Of a stretch of 5,411 nucleotides of DNA, positions 1 to 5,411 are shown in pieces. The notes under the pieces were generated by a model. That model was not told the DNA's origin and did no database searches. It saw only the letters and a list, made by a program, of their open reading frames with translations. Location of the stretch: the NCBI GenBank assembly GCA_002724475.1, contig PBOO01000010.1, forward strand, positions 46,613 to 52,023, read 5' to 3'. Positions within the stretch are counted from its first letter, which is position 1. The number at the start of each line of letters is the position of its first letter. The translations under genes and the position numbers were made by a program. The DNA comes from Fidelibacterota bacterium. GTDB taxonomy: Bacteria > Fidelibacterota > Marinisomatia > Marinisomatales > TCS55.

Positions 1-701
1 AACATGATGGTTTCAAATTGTTTTTTCAGTTTTCTCTCTAATGGTTTAACAATATCACCATCAGCACCTGGGATTAAATTAGGTAAAAACTCCACCAGCG
101 ACACTTTTGAGCCAAGCGTTGCATATACCTGTCCGAGCTCAACGCCGATCACACCTCCTCCTATAATTAACATATTGTTGGGAATGGTTTCTAGGTCAAG
201 TGCGGTTCGTGATGTAAGTATATTTTTGTTGTCTGGTATGTTAGGAAGCGATGCAGATGAAGATCCTGCAGCAATAATACAAAAATCAAATGTTATGGTT
301 TGTTTTGCGCCTTCCATCGAAACCTGAACCTCATCATCCGATATGAAAGTTGCGTTACCTTGAATAAAATCTACCTTCCTGGCTTTTGCCATGCTAGCTA
401 TGCCATTATTTAATTGAGAGACTATTTTATTTTTATGCTCTCTAACCGCATCAATATCTATCTTTGGCTTTCCATAGCTAACTCCCATTTTAGAAAGAGA
501 CTCGGCCTCATCCATAACTTTGGTTATGTGCAAAAGCGCTTTCGATGGAATACAGCCCCTGTTTAAACAGACACCGCCCATATGCTCATCTCTATCAACA
601 AGGGTTACTTTTTTACCAAGATCTGCAGCACGAAAGGCAGCAGCATATCCTCCAGGACCAGCACCAATTACAAGTATTTCAGTATGTATGGATTTGCTCA
701 T
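1..701 (-). CDS. lpdA: Dihydrolipoamide dehydrogenase (E3 of pyruvate dehydrogenase), N-terminal part, cut by window edge
   Basis: A flavoprotein disulfide reductase that reoxidises the dihydrolipoyl arm of E2 and passes the electrons through FAD to NAD+, in the cytoplasm. The window holds 233 residues, about half of the usual ~470; the frame is open to the left edge, so the NAD-domain end and the C-terminal interface domain with the catalytic His-Glu pair are not visible. Seen in the sequence: the FAD-binding GAGPGG at residues 13-18, the redox disulfide C45/C50 in GGVCLNRGCIPSK (42-54), an AAGS motif at 144-147, and the NAD-binding GGGVIG at 181-186 followed by an acidic end to the second strand (E204). 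The ATG at 701 is chosen because the FAD fold begins a few residues later and because it lies two bases after the aceF stop. No Shine-Dalgarno-like sequence lies just upstream, so translation probably depends on coupling to aceF. Identity is near certain; assignment to the pyruvate complex rests on position, as E3 is often shared with other 2-oxoacid dehydrogenases. Confidence 0.96.
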   Translation of the reverse strand, partial: MSKSIHTEILVIGAGPGGYAAAFRAADLGKKVTLVDRDEHMGGVCLNRGCIPSKALLHITKVMDEAESLSKMGVSYGKPKIDIDAVREHKNKIVSQLNNGIASMAKARKVDFIQGNATFISDDEVQVSMEGAKQTITFDFCIIAAGSSSASLPNIPDNKNILTSRTALDLETIPNNMLIIGGGVIGVELGQVYATLGSKVSLVEFLPNLIPGADGDIVKPLERKLKKQFETIM

Positions 702-703
702 AA

Positions 704-1966
704 CTATTTATCTAAAAAAACCAATTCCTCTAAAATTTTCTTTAGCTCGTTTGTAAATCTTGCTCCAGCTGCACCATCAATGATACGATGGTCGTAAGAC
801 AAAGAAAAGGGCATAATATACCTAGGAAAAGACTTTTCTGATTTGGGGTCGTATATTTGCTCCCAACGGCTTTTGGATATGCCGAGAATTCCAACCTCGG
901 GAGGATTGATTATGGGCGTAAAGAATGAACCGCCTATACCCCCAAGGCTAGATATGGTAAACGTTCCCCCTTTAAGATCGGATGGTTTTAATTTTCCATT
1001 TCTTGCACTTTTGCTTGTCGTTAGTAATTCTTCAGAAAGCTGAACAATATCCTTCGAATCAACATCTTTTATCACAGGCACAACAAGACCGTTAGGCGTA
1101 TCAACAGCTATTCCAATATTGTAATAGTTCTTCAAAATGAGGGTTTCGCCAGTATGATTTAAAGAACTGTTAAACTCTGGCATTGCTTTTAGGGCTTCCA
1201 CAGTTGCTTTCATTAAAAAGGGTAAGAAAGTTGTCTTAATATTTTTCTTTTGAAGATCATTGTTTATTTCGCGTCTTCTTAAATCAAGGTCTGTTATGTC
1301 CGCAGTGTCGAACTGTGTAACATGAGGTATTCCTTGCCAAGCCTCCTGTAACCTTTTTCCAGTTATTTTTTTTATTTTGCTTAGCTTTACTTCTTCAATA
1401 TTTCCCCATTGGGAATAGTCAACCTCGTTATTTATGGATACAGCGGTCTTGCGATCTGCCGCCATTTGACGCTTAATATGTGCATTAAGATCATCTTTTG
1501 TAATCCGTCCTTTTTTTCCGGTGCCAGGAATAAGCTGGAGGGAAATTCCTAACTCTCTAGATAATCGACGCACGCTTGGTGATGCAAAAAGCTTGTCTTT
1601 GTCATCAGCAAAAACGGTTGTCATATCCGGTTGTTTATCGCTGGTAGTTTCTTTTGGTGTTTCTAGTTCGCCCGTAACTTCTTCAGTAGATCCAGCATCA
1701 GGTGTATTTTCTTGAGATGTGTCGCCTTCAATCTTTGCCAACACCGTTCCTACTTTGACTTCTGTACCTGGCTGTACTAAGACCTCCTTTACGGTACCAG
1801 AGACTTCGGTAGGAATTTCCATTGAGGCCTTGTCAGACTCTAACACAAGAATTGTATCTCCGTTGCTGACAGTGTCACCAACTTTAACGGAGATCTCGCT
1901 AACCTCAGCGCCTTCAATGCCTTCACCAAGATCAGGTAATATTATGTCAATTATTTTGCTGTTCAT
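704..1966 (-). CDS. aceF: Dihydrolipoamide acetyltransferase (E2 of pyruvate dehydrogenase), one lipoyl domain
   Basis: The core protein of the complex: its swinging lipoyl arm accepts the acetyl group from E1, and the C-terminal domain transfers it to CoA. The 420 residues read as a complete E2. A single lipoyl domain covers about 1-80, with the lipoylated K46 in ESDKAS. A flexible linker rich in Thr, Glu and Asp follows (about 81-125). The peripheral-subunit-binding domain is at about 127-163 (starts FASPSVRRLSRELG, ends GRITKDDL) and a second linker follows. The acyltransferase domain spans about 190-420, with the catalytic H393 and D397 in SYDHRIIDGA and the TISSLGG active-site loop at 337-343. 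E. coli AceF has three lipoyl domains and about 630 residues; this one is a short form of a kind known elsewhere. The ATG at 1966 directly follows the aceE stop (TAA-ATG), with no clear ribosome-binding site. The neighbours fix the substrate as pyruvate rather than 2-oxoglutarate or branched-chain acids. Confidence 0.96.
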   Translation of the reverse strand: MNSKIIDIILPDLGEGIEGAEVSEISVKVGDTVSNGDTILVLESDKASMEIPTEVSGTVKEVLVQPGTEVKVGTVLAKIEGDTSQENTPDAGSTEEVTGELETPKETTSDKQPDMTTVFADDKDKLFASPSVRRLSRELGISLQLIPGTGKKGRITKDDLNAHIKRQMAADRKTAVSINNEVDYSQWGNIEEVKLSKIKKITGKRLQEAWQGIPHVTQFDTADITDLDLRRREINNDLQKKNIKTTFLPFLMKATVEALKAMPEFNSSLNHTGETLILKNYYNIGIAVDTPNGLVVPVIKDVDSKDIVQLSEELLTTSKSARNGKLKPSDLKGGTFTISSLGGIGGSFFTPIINPPEVGILGISKSRWEQIYDPKSEKSFPRYIMPFSLSYDHRIIDGAAGARFTNELKKILEELVFLDK

Positions 1967-4612
1967 TTATACATCAATAGGGTTTGGCTTATCGGGATCT
2001 ATATTATATTTATCTATAACACTATTTGCTGTGGCCGCGTCTAATTCTTTGTTCTTAATTAATGCACGTATTACGTTTAAAGTAATATAATATCTATCTA
2101 CTTCAAAGAAATGTCGTAGGTTTTCTCTTGTGTCGCTTCGTCCAAACCCATCTGTTCCTAGGGCATAATATGCTCCAGGAGTATATGAAGAAATTTGTTC
2201 CCCAACCATTTTAATATAATCTGATACAGCTACGGTTGGTATCTTATCATTGGCAATACACTTTTCTAAATACGATTTTTTATTATCTTCTGATGGGTGC
2301 AATGTATTCCACCTTTCCACCTCTTCAGCGTCTTTGCGAAGCTCGCTAAAACTTGTAACATTCCATACTTCGCATTCAATACCCCAGTCCTTTGATAAAA
2401 GCTCTGCTGCTTTGTTCGCCTCATTGAGAAGTGGTCCGCTCCCAAATATTCGAGCATCTGGATCGTTTGAATCTTTGATTTTATACAAACCTTTAATAAT
2501 TCCATCTGTAACGTTTTCTGGTAAGGGTGGATGTAAATAGTTCTCATTTTCAAGAGTTAAATAATAAATAACATCTTTATCTTCTTCGCACATCTCTTTA
2601 AGTCCTTGATGTACAATAGTTGCTATCTCATACCCATAGGCCACATCATACGCTTTAATGTTTGGCGTTGCTGCCGCAGCTAAATGACTGTGTCCGTCTT
2701 GATGTTGTAAACCTTCGCCGTTAAGCGTGGTGCGTCCTGCTGTACCGCCCAAAAGAAATCCTCTTGAGCGCATATCTCCAGCTGCCCAGACCAAGTCCCA
2801 GATTCTTTGAAATCCAAACATTGAATAAAAAATATAAAATGGAATCATTTTAATTCCATGGTTGCTGTAACTGGTCGCGGCTGCACAAAAAGAGGACATG
2901 GCACCTGCTTCATTGATGCCCTCTTCAAGTATCTGTCCATTTTTTGCTTCTTTGTAATAGAGAAACTGATCGGAGTCTACTGGCTCATACAGTTGGCCTT
3001 TGTGTGCATATATACCAAGTTGTCTAAAAAGTGGGTCCATTCCAAACGTTCTTGCTTCATCAGGTACGATTGGTACAATGTGTTTTCCGATTGTTTTGTC
3101 CTTGGTTAATAAGGTTAATAACCGGACATAAGCCATGGTTGTGGATATTTCGCGCTCTCCAGTTCCTTTAAGAAGCTCATCAAAGATGTTGATATCCGGT
3201 GCGCTTAGTTCGTTTGAACTGTCAGACCTAAAAGGAACCGAACCCCCAAGATCGTCTCTTTTTTGTTTAAGGTATTTAAGCTCGTTTGAGTTTTTTGAAA
3301 ATTCAAAAAAAGAAGCTTTCTTTGCTTCGTCGTCTTTTAGGTCCACACTAAATCTATCTCTATAGTGAAGCATTTGATTCTCGTTGAGTTTTTTCTGGTT
3401 ATGAGTGATATTCCTTCCCTCGCCAGCGTCTCCCAATCCAAAGCCTTTAATTGTTCTGGCAAGTATTGCCGTAGGTTTATCCTTTGAGTTTACTGCCTCA
3501 TGATAGGCGGAATACATTTTTACCGGGTCGTGCCCACCTGCTAGCATCTGCTCTAGATCTTCATCAGAATGGTCTTTTACCATGTCTAACAGCTCTGGTT
3601 CTTTACCGAAAAATTCTTTTCTAAAATATGCTCCACCCTCAACCGTATATTTTAGCAAATCTCCATCTACAAGATCTGCGAGTCTTTCAATTAGCTTACC
3701 ATTGATATCTTTTTGGAAAAGGTCATCCCACTCAGAACCCCATATTACTTTAATAACATTCCAACCTGCGCCGCGAAATGCACCTTCCAACTCTTGAATT
3801 ACTTTGGAGTTTCCACGCACAGGCCCGTCAAGGCGTTGTAAATTACAATTAACAACAAAAATTAAATTGTTAAGGTTTTCTCTTGATGCAAGTGTGAGCG
3901 CACCAAGGGATTCAGGTTCATCCATTTCACCGTCACCAGTGTAAACAAAAACTTTTCTATCGCTGTCATCCATAAAACCCCTATCTATCATATAACGCAT
4001 GAATCGTGCTTGATATATACCCATGATTGGACCTAGGCCCATAGATACTGTAGCAAACTGCCAAAAATTTGGCATAAGATAGGTATGGGGGTAGGATGAA
4101 AGACCACCTTCATTTGAAAGTTCTTGTCTAAAATTTTTCAGGTGTGTTGATGTAAGCCTACCCTCAAGAAAAGACCTAGCATAAATTCCCGGCGAACAAT
4201 GTCCTTGAAAAAAGATAAGGTCTTGACCATTGGGGTGATCCGGGCCTTTAAAAAAGTGGTTAAAAGCAACTTCGTAAAGGGTGGCAGCGGATGCATAGGT
4301 TGATATATGCCCACCAATACCAGGTTTCTCCGTGTTCGCGCGAGTTACCATTGCCATGGCATTCCACCTTATAGCAGATCCTATTTTACTCTCTAAAGCG
4401 ACATCACCAGGATATTCTAACTGCTGCTGCTTTGTAATTGTATTGATATATGGTGTGGTTGTATTAAAAGGGAGCCTTGCGCCTTTTGTTTGAGCATATG
4501 AAATGAGGGTCTCCAGTAAAAAGCGTGTTCTTTCATGTCCATGCTCCTCAAGTGCGTCCTCTATGGATTCAATCCATTCTCTGGTTTCTTGTGGGTCGTT
4601 GTCTTTGTACAT
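1967..4612 (-). CDS. aceE: Pyruvate dehydrogenase E1 component, homodimeric type
   Basis: Thiamine-diphosphate enzyme that decarboxylates pyruvate and reductively acetylates the E2 lipoyl group, the committed step from glycolysis to acetyl-CoA. Its 881 residues match the ~887 of E. coli AceE over the whole length with a nearly constant offset of three. Seen in the sequence: an N-terminal DPQETREW segment (6-13) in the region that docks on E2 in E. coli; the ThDP/Mg motif with GDGEMDEPES at 226-235 and the NCNLQR stretch at 255-260, giving metal ligands D227, N257 and Q259; the His loop GEGRNITH with H404 (E. coli H407); the EGINE segment at 564-568 that should hold the glutamate activating the cofactor; GEGLQHQDGHSH at 632-643; and the C-terminal GTDGFGRSDTRENLRHFFEVD (819-839). 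The ATG at 4612 is the natural start, as it leaves the family N-terminus intact; only a weak purine context lies upstream. It is the first gene of the aceE-aceF-lpd operon. No catalytic residue appears lost. Confidence 0.98.
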   Translation of the reverse strand: MYKDNDPQETREWIESIEDALEEHGHERTRFLLETLISYAQTKGARLPFNTTTPYINTITKQQQLEYPGDVALESKIGSAIRWNAMAMVTRANTEKPGIGGHISTYASAATLYEVAFNHFFKGPDHPNGQDLIFFQGHCSPGIYARSFLEGRLTSTHLKNFRQELSNEGGLSSYPHTYLMPNFWQFATVSMGLGPIMGIYQARFMRYMIDRGFMDDSDRKVFVYTGDGEMDEPESLGALTLASRENLNNLIFVVNCNLQRLDGPVRGNSKVIQELEGAFRGAGWNVIKVIWGSEWDDLFQKDINGKLIERLADLVDGDLLKYTVEGGAYFRKEFFGKEPELLDMVKDHSDEDLEQMLAGGHDPVKMYSAYHEAVNSKDKPTAILARTIKGFGLGDAGEGRNITHNQKKLNENQMLHYRDRFSVDLKDDEAKKASFFEFSKNSNELKYLKQKRDDLGGSVPFRSDSSNELSAPDINIFDELLKGTGEREISTTMAYVRLLTLLTKDKTIGKHIVPIVPDEARTFGMDPLFRQLGIYAHKGQLYEPVDSDQFLYYKEAKNGQILEEGINEAGAMSSFCAAATSYSNHGIKMIPFYIFYSMFGFQRIWDLVWAAGDMRSRGFLLGGTAGRTTLNGEGLQHQDGHSHLAAAATPNIKAYDVAYGYEIATIVHQGLKEMCEEDKDVIYYLTLENENYLHPPLPENVTDGIIKGLYKIKDSNDPDARIFGSGPLLNEANKAAELLSKDWGIECEVWNVTSFSELRKDAEEVERWNTLHPSEDNKKSYLEKCIANDKIPTVAVSDYIKMVGEQISSYTPGAYYALGTDGFGRSDTRENLRHFFEVDRYYITLNVIRALIKNKELDAATANSVIDKYNIDPDKPNPIDV

Positions 4613-4705
4613 TATTTTTAAAGTAAAATGAGCTTAGAAATTACAAATATTCAGCAATAAATAGCTTTGGTTTCCAAAAAGAATGTTCTCGGCAAAAGAG
4701 ACAGA
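4613..4705 (-). promoter_or_regulatory. Gap in front of aceE, presumed leader/promoter region
   Basis: These 93 bases separate the small gene downstream of sodC from aceE and are the only non-coding stretch in the window, so any promoter dedicated to the pyruvate dehydrogenase operon should lie here or in the end of the small gene. The stretch is very AT-rich. Read on the minus strand, TTGGAA followed about 18-19 bases later by GAATAT could be read as a poor sigma-70 pair, with three of six -10 bases matching, but I do not regard this as a firm promoter. No intrinsic terminator with a T-run on the minus strand is visible, so read-through from sodC is possible. The region between this point and the ATG lacks an AGGAGG-like sequence. 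Confidence 0.35.
4666..4678. repeat. Short dyad TTTGG-TTT-CCAAA upstream of aceE
   Basis: A perfect 5-base inverted repeat with a 3-base centre lies 54-66 bases upstream of the aceE start. The half-sites resemble those of the E. coli pyruvate regulator PdhR (TTGGT...ACCAA), but PdhR sites have five bases between the GG and CC pairs and this has three, so it is not a canonical PdhR site. As an RNA hairpin it would be weak, with only two G-C pairs, and no T-run follows on the minus strand, so it does not look like a terminator. It could be an operator for an unknown regulator or a chance palindrome in AT-rich DNA. Confidence 0.3.
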
Positions 4706-4963
4706 TTAAAGACTTGAAATTAAAACGTTATTGTTAGACAAATACATTTTTGTCTTACTGCAAACAGGAGCAGATGTTAACAATATAACTTGGGATTTTG
4801 TTTTTTTTCTAATAATCTTAGCGATACCTAAAATCTTTTCTCCATCTTTCATTATAACCCTAGACTTTCTATCGATCACTATGGCGATCGAGTCTTTTAC
4901 CTTGGCAAGTTTTGTCCTTGGGTTAATATTGTAGATCGTAGGGTCGATGAATTTTAAATTCAT
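4706..4963 (-). CDS. Small basic protein of unknown function, translationally coupled to sodC
   Basis: An 85-residue protein I do not recognise. The ATG at 4963 overlaps the sodC stop in the sequence ATGA, the classic arrangement for translational coupling, so this start is preferred over an in-frame TTG at 4978 that would add five residues. The product is strongly basic: I count 17 Lys/Arg against 5 Asp/Glu. It has no signal peptide or convincing membrane helix. The hydrophobic pattern suggests a small mixed alpha/beta fold: a strand at about 25-30 (SIAIVI), a second around 34-38, an amphipathic helix at about 41-54, a strand at 58-63 (QVILLT), then the segment SAPVCSKT at 64-71 with the only cysteine (C68). 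Bias in the amino acids and the ATGA overlap argue that it is a real gene rather than a chance frame. Its place behind sodC could mean a role in envelope or oxidative stress, but nothing in the sequence shows it. Confidence 0.72.
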   Translation of the reverse strand: MNLKFIDPTIYNINPRTKLAKVKDSIAIVIDRKSRVIMKDGEKILGIAKIIRKKTKSQVILLTSAPVCSKTKMYLSNNNVLISSL

Positions 4964-5411
4964 TTTATGACACCGCAACCTATACGACCTCCCGCTGCTC
5001 CGGAAGGCTGGGATGTATAGTCGTCTACCCCAGAATGAACGATGATTGCTCTGCCAATAATATTGGACTTACCTGGATTAGAAATTGACCATCTTTTAAA
5101 AAGATCCTTCATTTCAAAATTAAGTGTGTTGTCTTTGTTGGTGTTAATATTGCCAATGTCTCCACTATGAAAAGGTGGAACACCCCACTCTCCATGGTCT
5201 TCGTTAGTGGGATTCCAGTGACCACCTGCGCTTTTGCCATCCACCGAATCACAGTTTCCGTATTCATGTATATGGATAGCTAATGATTCCGAGTCAGTGT
5301 CTCTTAGTTGGACAACTAGGGTTACAAGGCCATTCTGTTCTATAAACTTTGCTACGCCGTTTATCGGGTTAGAATTAAGACCTTTAATGTGAGCTATCGC
5401 GGTTGACTTAT
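4960..5411 (-). CDS. sodC: Cu/Zn superoxide dismutase, C-terminal part, cut by window edge
   Basis: Converts superoxide to hydrogen peroxide and oxygen; bacterial members are normally exported to the periplasm or anchored as lipoproteins. The frame is open to the right edge, and 149 residues are present; the start and any signal peptide lie outside. Counting from the first whole codon in the window, the copper ligands are H46 and H48 (in IHIHEYGNC), the bridging H64 (GGHWNP) and H125 (IIVHSG); the zinc ligands are H64, H72, H81 and D84 (FHSGD). The intramolecular disulfide would be C53 to C145, and R142 in GGRIGCGVI is the arginine that guides superoxide. Every active-site residue is therefore kept. 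The stretch GGHWNPTNEDHGEWG and the ending SQPSGAAGGRIGCGVIK remind me of SODs from Bacteroidetes more than of enteric SodC, but this is from memory. The stop TGA overlaps the ATG of the next gene by the ATGA arrangement. Confidence 0.95.
   Translation of the reverse strand, partial: KSTAIAHIKGLNSNPINGVAKFIEQNGLVTLVVQLRDTDSESLAIHIHEYGNCDSVDGKSAGGHWNPTNEDHGEWGVPPFHSGDIGNINTNKDNTLNFEMKDLFKRWSISNPGKSNIIGRAIIVHSGVDDYTSQPSGAAGGRIGCGVIK

Noticed and set aside
4..327. A 107-codon open frame on the plus strand at the left edge
   Set aside because: It is antisense to lpd, whose minus-strand frame shows the NAD-binding GGGVIG and AAGS motifs in the same bases.
1719..2090. A 123-codon open frame on the plus strand across the aceE/aceF junction
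   Set aside because: It lies antisense to the end of aceE and the lipoyl domain of aceF, both with full family motifs; its translation is low-complexity Ser/Thr/Leu typical of a mirror frame.
2266..2553. A 95-codon minus-strand frame inside aceE
   Set aside because: It is a shifted reading of aceE; the aceE frame runs through without a break and keeps the family sequence here, so there is no frameshift to explain.
4665..4680. An intrinsic terminator for the sodC pair
   Set aside because: The stem has only two G-C pairs and the T-run lies before, not after, the stem in the direction of transcription.
4731..4934. A 67-codon plus-strand frame rich in Phe, Leu and Ile that looks like a membrane peptide
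   Set aside because: It is antisense to the small coupled gene, whose Lys-rich codons (AAA, AAG) read as Phe and Leu on the other strand; it has no supporting ribosome-binding site.
4964..4978. An in-frame TTG start extending the small gene by five residues
   Set aside because: The ATG in the ATGA overlap is a better start codon in a well-known coupling arrangement, and the extension lies wholly inside sodC coding sequence.

Overview
The window is a compact, single-strand (all minus) stretch of an AT-rich bacterial genome (roughly 40% GC by eye). Read in the direction of transcription, from the right edge to the left, it carries the 3' part of a Cu/Zn superoxide dismutase gene (sodC), a small unrecognised gene coupled to it by an ATGA overlap, a 93-base gap, and then the pyruvate dehydrogenase complex operon aceE-aceF-lpd, whose last gene runs off the left edge.

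The E1 is the large homodimeric type (881 residues, close to the E. coli protein in length and motif spacing) rather than the split alpha/beta type. The E3 also has E. coli-like landmarks (an AAGS motif, and GGGVIG in the second nucleotide-binding fold). This points to a gammaproteobacterium or a close relative. Low GC, almost no space between genes and absent Shine-Dalgarno-like sequences would fit a streamlined, possibly marine lineage, but that is inference from composition and layout only. The SodC has a sequence style (GGHWNPTNEDHG) that I associate from memory with Bacteroidetes-like SODs, so transfer of that gene is possible but untested.

Layout: lpd 1-701 (N-terminal 233 residues only); aceF 704-1966; aceE 1967-4612; gap 4613-4705 with a short 5-3-5 palindrome; small ORF 4706-4963; sodC 4960-5411 (C-terminal 149 residues only). 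The aceE stop abuts the aceF start with no base between them, and lpd starts two bases after the aceF stop, so the three subunits are almost certainly co-transcribed. E1 decarboxylates pyruvate and acetylates the E2 lipoyl arm, E2 passes the acetyl group to CoA, and E3 reoxidises the lipoyl group with FAD and NAD+. The sodC/small-gene pair is a separate functional unit that may share transcription with the operon or be its upstream neighbour.

No RNA gene, mobile element, CRISPR array or convincing intrinsic terminator is visible. The core is ordinary central metabolism; the parts worth a second look are the small basic protein coupled to sodC and the dyad in front of aceE.
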